A DNA stretch of 35,292 nt from Rugamonas violacea (GTDB lineage Bacteria; Pseudomonadota; Gammaproteobacteria; Burkholderiales; Burkholderiaceae_D), in the NCBI RefSeq assembly GCF_016461825.1, contig NZ_JAEMNU010000083.1, forward strand, positions 257,469 to 292,760. The letters run 5' to 3'. Shown here piece after piece: positions 8,557 through 15,084 of this stretch; position 1 is the first letter of the stretch, and the number at the start of each line of letters is the position of its first letter. Position numbers and translations under genes: made by a program. The notes beneath the pieces are model-generated. The model ran no database searches and was not told the origin of the DNA. It saw only the letters and a program-made list of their open reading frames with translations.

Positions 8557-8999
8557 GTCGTCTTCTCCCCGTCGGCGCCCGGCGCCGGCTCGGCCTCGCT
8601 GCTGCGCATCTGCTGCCAACGCAGGCGCAGCTGCACCGCCTGCTCCAGCACCATCATGGCCGCCATGCAGTCGCCGCGGTCGTCCTCGGCCAAGCCGAGG
8701 GAATGCTCGACCAGCATCTTCTGCAACGCGCGCATGCGCGGCACCGGGTCGCCGCACCAGGCCGGACTGGCCACCGTCAGCAACGGGCCGAGCAGGCGCG
8801 TCAGCGCCGCCAGCGGACCGGGCGTGGCGCTGGCCGGCGGCGCCAGCGAAACGGCCGCCTGCTCCGGCAGCAGCTCGGCGCCGGCCACCTGGCGTTGCGG
8901 CAGTTGCCCGGCGACGCTGTGGATCTCGCCGGCGTCCGGCCCGGCGACGGCCGGCAGGCGGCGCCCGCCGGCGCCCGAGTGGATGCCCGGCGCGCTCAC
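8553..8999 (-). CDS. sctX: SctX-like (YscX) export component
   Basis: 148 residues, longer than the about 120 of YscX. The N-terminal half is low-complexity (Gly, Pro, Ala). The C-terminal half (RMRALQKMLVEHSLGLAEDDRGD through VLEQAVQLRLRWQQM) is helical and resembles the C-terminal helices of YscX in pattern. The order sctW, sycN-like, this gene, sctY-like, sctV matches Ysc operons. Its ATG overlaps the previous stop. Function is inferred from synteny, and the longer N-terminus is unusual. Confidence 0.55.
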   Translation of the reverse strand: MSAPGIHSGAGGRRLPAVAGPDAGEIHSVAGQLPQRQVAGAELLPEQAAVSLAPPASATPGPLAALTRLLGPLLTVASPAWCGDPVPRMRALQKMLVEHSLGLAEDDRGDCMAAMMVLEQAVQLRLRWQQMRSSEAEPAPGADGEKTT

Positions 9000-9337
9000 T
9001 GCAGCAACTCCTCGGCCGCCGCCAGCTCGTCGTGCGACAGCAGCGGCGTGGCGCCGTCCAGGCTGGCGTTGGGCAGGCGCCGCAGCAGATACCAGCTGCC
9101 GTCGGCAAACAGCGCCGGCAGCCAGGCGCCCAGCCGCGCCATGTCCTGGGCGCGGCGGCGCAGCACCTGTTCGGCGCGCACCTGGCCGGCGCCGTCGCGC
9201 TCGTAGCCCAGGCCGACCAGGGCGCCGCCCTCCTCCAGCGGATACACCAGCAGTTCCATGCCGTTGTCCAGTTGTTGGCTGGCCACGCCGCCCTCGCGCC
9301 GCGCCGTGCCGGCCAGGTGCATCAATAATTCTTCCAT
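8996..9337 (-). CDS. SycN-like class I chaperone
   Basis: 113 residues. An N-terminal helix (MEELLMHLAGTARREGG) is followed by alternating strand-like segments (GMELLVYPLEEG, GALVGLGYERDG) and a C-terminal helix (HDELAAAEELL). This is the layout of CesT/SycN-type T3SS chaperones. In Ysc systems SycN with YscB binds YopN, and here the gene follows sctW (YopN-like) by 52 nt, so the SctW gatekeeper is the likely client. The ribosome site AAGGGGGG precedes the ATG. No partner YscB-like gene is visible next to it. Confidence 0.55.
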   Translation of the reverse strand: MEELLMHLAGTARREGGVASQQLDNGMELLVYPLEEGGALVGLGYERDGAGQVRAEQVLRRRAQDMARLGAWLPALFADGSWYLLRRLPNASLDGATPLLSHDELAAAEELLQ

Positions 9338-9389
9338 CGTCCCCCCTTTAGTGTGTCCGCTCGTGTCGCTGTTGTGCGCCGCTGTCCGC

Positions 9390-10691
9390 CTAGGCGGCGG
9401 GCGCGGCCTGGGCCGGCGCTGCCGCGCCGTCGCGCTGCTTGTCGAAATCGGCGCGCCAGGCCCGCTCGCGCCGCTCGACGCTGGTCTCCATCAACGGCAT
9501 GCCCTTGTGGGTGCTGGTCACCTGCTTGCTCAACTCGTCGAGCAACTCGATGCGCTGCGTCATCTTGTCGAGCGGCCACAGCGTGGTCGACAGGTTGCGC
9601 ACCGCGTGCAGCACCTGGGTGTAGACCCGGTCCTTGGTGCCGCTGTCGGCGTTGCGCGTGTCGTGGATCTGCGCGACGATGCTGTTGGCCTTCGGCTTGC
9701 CCGCCTCGACCAGGGTCAGCAGCGACAGCGACATCGCCGCCGGGCTGGCCTTGGGCAGCACGCCGGCCTTGGCCACCAGGTCGCGCCGCAGCTCGGTGGC
9801 GATCTTGAAGGCCGACTTGACCGAGTTGAAGGCGCTGGCGTCGGACATGCACAGCCACAGGCGCGGCGTCATGCCCTTGGTCTGTTCGGCGCGCAGCTCG
9901 GCCGACATGCGCGTGTGCAGGCCGGACAGGCCGCTGCTGAAATTGCCGGCGCCGAAGCGCTGGAACAACGCCTTCGACATCGACAGCGGCGTCAGCGGCG
10001 AATCGAAGATGCCCTTGCCCTTGGCGCCGTACATGAAGCGCAGCTCGCGCAGCGAGGCCGGCTTGGCGTCGCTGCCGCCGGCCATCTTCTGCATGGCCGC
10101 CTCCAGCTCCTGGGTGTCCTTCAGGCCTTGGCGGATCTCGTCGCGGTGCTGCTCCATCAACTCGCCCATCATGCCGTTCAGCTCCGACTTGAGCTTTTGC
10201 TTCTCGGCCGCCGGCGCGTCCTGCTCGTCGACCTCGCACAGGGCGTTGTGCAGCAGGGCGTAGTGCTGCAGACAATCGTACTTGCCCGCCAACTCCTCGC
10301 TCAGCGCGCCGCGCCCGCCGTCGCGCAGCGCGGTCAGCGTCTCCAGCGCCGCCGTGCGCACCGGCTCGTCGTCCTCGTCCTGGTTCAGGTTGATGCGGGT
10401 GAGCTGCTTGCGCTGCGTGTTGCGCGACCGCTGCTGCACCGTGGTCAGGCGCTGCTTCAGGTCGCGCTTCTTGACGTGCGGCTGGCTCACCCCGGCCAGG
10501 TCGTCGAACACCGCCGTGCCGGTGACCTTGGTCTGCTCGGCGCCGTCGCCGCGCGGGCGCGCCGGGCCCGACGCCACGGCGCCGGCCTGCGGCGCCTGCG
10601 GCGGCGCGTTGGGATTGGCCGGCGCGGCCGGCTTGGCGTCGTGCGGCACAAACGCCGGTGTCAGATTGGGGGTGTAGGCGATATCTCTCAT
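9390..10691 (-). CDS. sctW: SctW gatekeeper (YopN-TyeA/InvE/HrpJ family)
   Basis: Gatekeeper that orders secretion of translocators before effectors. 433 residues, long enough to include both YopN-like and TyeA-like parts, as in InvE and HrpJ. A Pro/Ala-rich N-terminal secretion region is followed by an acidic, helical body, including LSEELAGKYDCLQHYALLHNAL and a C-terminal TyeA-like region (TTLWPLDKMTQRIELLDELSKQV). The chosen ATG at 10691 lies only 5 nt downstream of the hrp-box -10 element and has no Shine-Dalgarno, so the message may be leaderless; no better downstream ATG exists for over 100 codons. First gene of the sctW-sycN-X-Y-V-protease operon. Confidence 0.85.
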   Translation of the reverse strand: MRDIAYTPNLTPAFVPHDAKPAAPANPNAPPQAPQAGAVASGPARPRGDGAEQTKVTGTAVFDDLAGVSQPHVKKRDLKQRLTTVQQRSRNTQRKQLTRINLNQDEDDEPVRTAALETLTALRDGGRGALSEELAGKYDCLQHYALLHNALCEVDEQDAPAAEKQKLKSELNGMMGELMEQHRDEIRQGLKDTQELEAAMQKMAGGSDAKPASLRELRFMYGAKGKGIFDSPLTPLSMSKALFQRFGAGNFSSGLSGLHTRMSAELRAEQTKGMTPRLWLCMSDASAFNSVKSAFKIATELRRDLVAKAGVLPKASPAAMSLSLLTLVEAGKPKANSIVAQIHDTRNADSGTKDRVYTQVLHAVRNLSTTLWPLDKMTQRIELLDELSKQVTSTHKGMPLMETSVERRERAWRADFDKQRDGAAAPAQAAPAA

Positions 10692-10696
10692 GTCCG

Positions 10697-10725
10697 TGAG
10701 TGGCGCCGCCGGCGCCGCCGGTTCC
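10697..10725 (-). promoter_or_regulatory. hrp box for the sctW operon
   Basis: On the minus strand it reads GGAACC-N16-CCACTCA, a perfect match to the HrpL consensus. Its -10 half ends 5 nt before the sctW ATG. It is divergent from the box at 10777-10804. Confidence 0.88.
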
Positions 10726-10776
10726 CTGCCGCCGCCGGCCGCGCACAGCCCGCGCCCAGCCCGCGCGGCGCAACAC

Positions 10777-10804
10777 GGAACTTTGCCCAATTTTTCAGCA
10801 CTCA
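10777..10804 (+). promoter_or_regulatory. hrp box for the six-repeat protein
   Basis: Reads GGAACT-N15-GCACTCA, with one mismatch in each half of the HrpL consensus, 47 nt upstream of the ATG at 10852. Its divergent pairing with the perfect sctW box supports it. Confidence 0.68.
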
Positions 10805-10851
10805 ATTGAGCGCCCGCGTGCGGGCCGCGTATTGTCCAACCAGGAGAAACC

Positions 10852-13113
10852 ATGAACCATGAAGTGAGCACCTACAGCTATCGACACACCGTCGTGACCA
10901 TCGAGCGCGAGCCCGAGGCCCATTGCCACGACAAGCGCCACCACCATTGCGACGACGATGACGAGGGGCCGCGCCGGCCCGGTTCGCGCCACGAGCGCGG
11001 TTCCTCGGCGATCGACAACCTACCGATACCGAACTGGCTCAAGCGCCTGCTCAAGGAATCGCTGCGCGAGGACAACCGCGGCGACGGCGACGGCGGCGGC
11101 CGCAAGGAGCGCCTGCCGTCGGCCTCCAGCGCCGGCGCCACCATCAAGAACTTCCAGAACTCGGCGCTGGGCGGCGAAATGCTCAGCGCGAAACAGATGG
11201 ACCAGATGGCGCGCACCGGCTACCTGACCAAGAAGGACGGCAGCACCGTCGCCGTGCCGGACGAGGTGCAGAGCGCCGCCAAGCGCTACATGGCCAACGG
11301 CGGCGCGCTGTTCAAGAAGATCGAATCGGCCGTCACCGGCGGCCACGACGGCCTGCTCTCGACCGACGACTACCGCAAGGCGCTCAAGGACGGCACGCTG
11401 GCGCGCAACGACCACTCGACCGAGGTGGTCAGCTCGCGCCACGAGTACCCGCTGCCGTCGCCGGACAAGGCGGCGAAAACCATCTGCGACTTCCAGAAGG
11501 ACAAGCTGGGCGGCGCCAACCTGAGCGCCGAGCAGATGGACCAGATGGCCCGCACCGGCTACCTGACCAAGAAGGACGGCAGCACCGTCGCCGTGCCGCC
11601 CGAGGTGCAGGACGCCGCCAAGCGCTTCATGGCCAAGGACGCCAAGCTGTTCAAATCAGTCGAGGCGGCCACCACCGGCAAGCAGGACGGCATCCTCGCG
11701 CCCGGCGACTACTACCAGGCCTACAAGGACGGCAAGCTGTCGCGCCACGCCGGCCGGGACGACTGCCGGGTCAGCCGCGGCGCGCAGCTGCTGCCTTCCT
11801 CGTCCAGCGCGGCGCACACCATCCGCGACTTCCAGCGCGACAAGCTGGGCGGCGAGATGCTCGACTCGAAGCAGATGGACCAGATGGCCCGCACCGGCTA
11901 CCTGACCAAGAAGGACGGCAGCACCATCGCCGTGCCGGCCGCCGTGCAGGACGCCGCCAAGCGCTTCATGGCGCACGACGGCGCGCTGTTCAAAAAGGTC
12001 GAGTCGGCCACCACCGGCGGCCATGACGGCCTGCTCGCCACCGGCGACTACCAGAGCGCGCTCGACAAGGGCATGCTGTCGTCGCGCCGCCACGAGCGCG
12101 ACGTGGTGCAGCGCCACGGCGAGTACGAGATGCCGTCGGCCTCCAGCGCCGGCCGGACCATCCGCGACTTCCAGCGCGACAAGCTGGGCGGCGAAATGCT
12201 CAGCTCGGCACAGATGGACCAGATGGCGCGCACCGGCTACCTGACCAAAAAGGACGGCAGCACCGTCGCCGTGCCGGCCGAGGTGCAGTCGGCGGCGCAG
12301 CGCTTCATGGCCAAGGGAGGCGAGCTGTTCAAGAAGATCGAGTCGGCCACCACCGGCAGCCACGACGGCTTGCTGGCGACCGGCGACTACACCGAGGCGG
12401 TCAAGGACGGCACGCTGTCGGCCGACGGCGGCGGCGACAGCGAGACCTTCTGCCGCAGCAACCGCTACCGGCTGCCGACGGCCTCCAGCGCGGCCCACAC
12501 CGTGCGCGACTTCCAGCGCGACAAACTGGGCGGCGAAATGCTCAGCTCGGAGCAGATGGACCAGATGGCGCGCACCGGCTACCTGACCAAGAAGGACGGC
12601 AGCACCATCGCCGTGCCGGCCGAGATGCAGGCGGCGGCCCAGCGTTTCATGGCGCACGACGGCGCCCTGTTCAAGCAGGTCGAATCGGCCGTCACCGGCA
12701 AGCATGACGGCCTGCTGGCCACCGGCGACTACACCCAGGCGCTCAAGGACGGCACGCTGTCGGACGAGACCGGCCGCACCGAGCCCTTCACCCGCGAGTG
12801 CGAACACGACCTGCCGAGCGGCTCCAGCGCGGCCCACACCATGCGCGACTTCCAGAAGGACAAGCTGGGCGGCGCGATGCTCAGCGAGACGCAGATGGAC
12901 CAGATGGCCCGCACCGGCTACCTGACCAAGGCCGACGGCAGCACCGTCGCCGTGCCGCCCGAGGTGCAGGAGGCGGCGCGCCGCTACATGGCCAACGGCG
13001 CCGAGTTGTTCAAGACGGTGGAGGCGGCGGTCACCGGCGGCCACGACGGCCTGCTGTCGACCGACGACTACACCCAGGCGATCAAGGACGGCATGCTGTA
13101 CGAGTTCGCCTAA
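10852..13113 (+). CDS. Six-repeat T3SS-linked protein, 753 aa
   Basis: After an N-terminal region rich in His, Asp and Arg (about residues 1-80), the protein consists of six tandem repeats of about 113 residues. Each carries [PS]-SSA--T--DFQ, LGGEML, the near-invariant QMDQMARTGYLTKKDGST, AVP-EVQ, LFKK-E-A-TG, and a degenerate EF-hand-like loop HDGLLATGDY, followed by a variable charged linker. There is no signal peptide or hydrophobic helix. The repeat pattern reminds me of repeats in the HrpK/HrpF/NolX group of translocon-associated proteins; this is a tentative memory, not a search result. AGGAG lies 5 nt before the ATG. Its hrp box and site between sctW and sctC suggest a secreted T3SS protein. 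The N-terminus contains Glu4, so it does not fit the usual effector-signal rule. Confidence 0.75.
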   Translation: MNHEVSTYSYRHTVVTIEREPEAHCHDKRHHHCDDDDEGPRRPGSRHERGSSAIDNLPIPNWLKRLLKESLREDNRGDGDGGGRKERLPSASSAGATIKNFQNSALGGEMLSAKQMDQMARTGYLTKKDGSTVAVPDEVQSAAKRYMANGGALFKKIESAVTGGHDGLLSTDDYRKALKDGTLARNDHSTEVVSSRHEYPLPSPDKAAKTICDFQKDKLGGANLSAEQMDQMARTGYLTKKDGSTVAVPPEVQDAAKRFMAKDAKLFKSVEAATTGKQDGILAPGDYYQAYKDGKLSRHAGRDDCRVSRGAQLLPSSSSAAHTIRDFQRDKLGGEMLDSKQMDQMARTGYLTKKDGSTIAVPAAVQDAAKRFMAHDGALFKKVESATTGGHDGLLATGDYQSALDKGMLSSRRHERDVVQRHGEYEMPSASSAGRTIRDFQRDKLGGEMLSSAQMDQMARTGYLTKKDGSTVAVPAEVQSAAQRFMAKGGELFKKIESATTGSHDGLLATGDYTEAVKDGTLSADGGGDSETFCRSNRYRLPTASSAAHTVRDFQRDKLGGEMLSSEQMDQMARTGYLTKKDGSTIAVPAEMQAAAQRFMAHDGALFKQVESAVTGKHDGLLATGDYTQALKDGTLSDETGRTEPFTRECEHDLPSGSSAAHTMRDFQKDKLGGAMLSETQMDQMARTGYLTKADGSTVAVPPEVQEAARRYMANGAELFKTVEAAVTGGHDGLLSTDDYTQAIKDGMLYEFA
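11113..13113 (+). repeat. Six in-frame tandem repeats of about 340 bp
   Basis: Six diverged copies, each about 113-114 codons, cover most of the 753-aa gene. The segment encoding QMDQMARTGYLTK is nearly identical in every copy (starting near 11195, 11534, 11873, 12212, 12554 and 12893). The linker between copies is variable in length and sequence. Copy number could change by recombination. Confidence 0.9.
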
Positions 13114-13119
13114 GCGGCC

Positions 13120-13171
13120 GGTCCGCCTCGGCGGACCATCCGGCCCGGCTGGCGCCCGGCCGGATTTTTTT
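13120..13171 (+). terminator. Rho-independent terminator after the six-repeat gene
   Basis: Two hairpins follow the stop codon. The first is GGTCCGC/GCGGACC with a 4-nt loop (13120-13137). The second has 8-bp arms ATCCGGCC/GGCCGGAT (13138-13145 and 13158-13165) and runs into seven T residues. Confidence 0.85.
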
Positions 13172-13200
13172 CGTCCACAAACAACGCAAAGGGAAAGGAT

Positions 13201-13235
13201 AAAAAAAAACCGGCGGAACCTTGCGGTCCTGCCGG
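13201..13235 (-). terminator. Rho-independent terminator, minus strand
   Basis: On the minus strand an imperfect hairpin (CCGGC...GCCGG, with a further GGACC/GGTTCC pairing) is followed by nine T residues. It lies about 60 nt downstream of the 38-aa ORF and ends that transcript. Confidence 0.75.
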
Positions 13236-13294
13236 CATATCGGGGCCATCAGCTTGCGCCAGGCCCGATAGTGGAACGCCCCCTGGGGCTTAGC

Positions 13295-13411
13295 TTAGGC
13301 CAGATCGCCGGGTTCCTGCTTCTTTTCCTTTTCGGCGGGGCTGCCGCCGCCCAACATGCCCATCAGGCCCGAGGCGATATCCAAAACTTGCGAAATTCCA
13401 GGAATTCCCAT
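13295..13411 (-). CDS. Small hrp-box-linked protein, 38 aa
   Basis: Encodes a 38-residue protein beginning MGIPGISQVLDIASGLMGMLGGG and ending in a charged tail (EKEKKQEPGDLA). The N-terminal part could form a short amphipathic or membrane-active helix with a Gly-rich turn; the tail is hydrophilic. GGAG lies 6 nt before the ATG. An hrp box is 53 nt upstream and a good terminator follows, so this looks like a complete single-gene unit. No family is recognised. It could be a harpin-like, pore-associated or regulatory small protein; none of this is shown by sequence. Confidence 0.62.
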   Translation of the reverse strand: MGIPGISQVLDIASGLMGMLGGGSPAEKEKKQEPGDLA

Positions 13412-13464
13412 AATGTTCTCCAGTAGGTAAAGGTGATGCATTCAAGCTCGATAGTGAGCATCTA

Positions 13465-13493
13465 TAAGTGGTCGCCAGCGGCCACTTTGTTCC
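13465..13493 (-). promoter_or_regulatory. hrp box for the 38-aa ORF
   Basis: On the minus strand it reads GGAACA-N16-CCACTTA, with one mismatch in the -35 half. It lies between the end of the methyltransferase gene and the small ORF. Confidence 0.75.
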
Positions 13494-13498
13494 ATCAA

Positions 13499-15061
13499 TC
13501 AAAGCATTTTCAGCTGGCGCCAGAGCGGCAGGCGGTGCTGCAAAATCGCCCGCACGGTCTGCTCCAGATCGGCCAGTTCGGCCGCCGCCGGCGCGTCGGC
13601 CGCGCCCAGCCGCAAGCCCTGCAATGCCATCTGCGCGCCGACCGTGGCGGCGACGGCCGCGGGATCGACATCGGCCTGCTCCATCGCGCCCTCCCGCTCC
13701 GCCAACGCCAGGTACACCAGGCGCTGCACCAGGCCGGCGACGACGCCGTTGCCCAGCAGGGGCGAGGCCAGCGCCTGGTAGTGGTCGTCGAAGCGCGACT
13801 GGCGCGCCACCGCCAGGTTCATCCGCCGCGCCGCCTGCGCGCAGGCCGGCGCCGCGTCGACGCAATAGACGGCGGCCTGGCCGGCAGCCACCAGCAACGC
13901 CGCCATCTCGGCCAACGGGTACAGGGCCGGCTGGGGCGCCGCCGCCAAGGCAGGCAGGGCGGCCAGCTGCGCGAAGCTGGCCGGACCGGCGCGCAGGGCC
14001 GCCAACACCGGCGTGAGCAGCTCGGGCGGCAGTTGCACCTTGCCCAGCACCCAGTCGAGTTCCGCTTCCGCCCGGACCTCGGGGACGATCAGCGCCAGGC
14101 CCATGCGGCGCAGACAGTCGAGCCGCCTGGCCGGCGTCAAGCGTCGCGCGCCGCGCACGTAGACGTCGTTGCGGAACGGCGTGTTGAGCAGATAGTCCTG
14201 CACGGTTTGGCGCATGATCTCGTCGGGCATGCCGTCGAGCAGGGTTTGCTGCTCGGCCGACAGGTAGAGGTGGGGAAAGGCCATGGGCAGCTCCGTCGAG
14301 CCGACATAGTCGAGCTTGGCGGCCGCCAGGTCGCGCGCGACGTCGGCGTGATACAGAGGTTGCCAGCCACGGTTCATATACTCGTGCGCCAGGTAGTTGG
14401 CGTTGTCGTTCTTCAAGGAATCCAGGCGATGTTGCAGGCGCGGTTGTTGCGCGCCGAAATAGCCGGCCTTGGTGGCGCGCAGCGTGTCGATGAAGCGGCG
14501 CGCGCCCTCCAGCTGCGCGCCGCTCCGCCCCGGATGACGGTCGGCGTGCTCCAACATCAGGCGCTGTAGCGGCAGCGTGGCGTTCCAACCCGGCAGGGCG
14601 TTGTAACTGACATAGACGATGCCGCCGGGCTTCAGATAGCGCTTGATGAAATTGACGATGTGGCCACGGTTGTCCGCCGTGACCCAGGTGTAGACGCCGT
14701 GCAGGGTGATGAAGTCGAACTGCGGCAGGCCGGCCACCCTGCCCTCGGCCAGGTCGGCGAAGCTGTCCTCCAGCAGGGTCAGGTTGTCCAGCTGGGCCGA
14801 GCGGGCCAGTTGCCGCGCGCCCGCCACATGGGACGGCAGAAAGTCGGCGGCGTAAAAATCGCCCTGCGGGTTGCTCGCCGCCAGCAAATTGGCGGTCAGG
14901 CCACGGCCCGATCCCAACTCGCAATAACTGAACGGGGCGTCGAGCGCGACCGGCTCGTAACCGTTCAGCACGCAGGCGAAATTCAGGTAGGCGGGACTTT
15001 GCTCCTCGAAGAAGCCGCTTGGATAGTCGATATCGGCGACATAGCCCTCATTCCATTGCAT
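13499..15061 (-). CDS. SAM-dependent methyltransferase with C-terminal regulatory domain
   Basis: 520 residues. A class I methyltransferase domain fills the first half, with motif I ELGSGRG at about residues 48-54 and downstream motifs FDFITLHGVYTWV and LKPGGIVYVSYN. The second half resembles the methyltransferase regulatory domain found in a family of two-domain enzymes whose substrates are mostly unknown. The start at 15061 has AGGAGGT 6 nt upstream; the frame is open to 15130, but that would overlap sctC. It lies 23 nt after sctC and is probably cotranscribed with it. A methyltransferase is not a standard T3SS part, so it may modify a T3SS protein or be a passenger. Confidence 0.8.
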   Translation of the reverse strand: MQWNEGYVADIDYPSGFFEEQSPAYLNFACVLNGYEPVALDAPFSYCELGSGRGLTANLLAASNPQGDFYAADFLPSHVAGARQLARSAQLDNLTLLEDSFADLAEGRVAGLPQFDFITLHGVYTWVTADNRGHIVNFIKRYLKPGGIVYVSYNALPGWNATLPLQRLMLEHADRHPGRSGAQLEGARRFIDTLRATKAGYFGAQQPRLQHRLDSLKNDNANYLAHEYMNRGWQPLYHADVARDLAAAKLDYVGSTELPMAFPHLYLSAEQQTLLDGMPDEIMRQTVQDYLLNTPFRNDVYVRGARRLTPARRLDCLRRMGLALIVPEVRAEAELDWVLGKVQLPPELLTPVLAALRAGPASFAQLAALPALAAAPQPALYPLAEMAALLVAAGQAAVYCVDAAPACAQAARRMNLAVARQSRFDDHYQALASPLLGNGVVAGLVQRLVYLALAEREGAMEQADVDPAAVAATVGAQMALQGLRLGAADAPAAAELADLEQTVRAILQHRLPLWRQLKML

Positions 15062-15084
15062 GCAGTACCTCCTGGTTGAATTGA

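Noticed and set aside
13308..13317. GGAACC inside the 38-aa ORF on the minus strand
   Set aside because: At the N15/N16 distance the sequence is not CCAC-like, and it lies within the coding sequence just before a terminator.
13290..14924. Long minus-strand frame covering the 38-aa ORF and methyltransferase
   Set aside because: It is out of frame with the methyltransferase, whose motifs lie in the other frame, and it crosses the hrp box and intergenic DNA.
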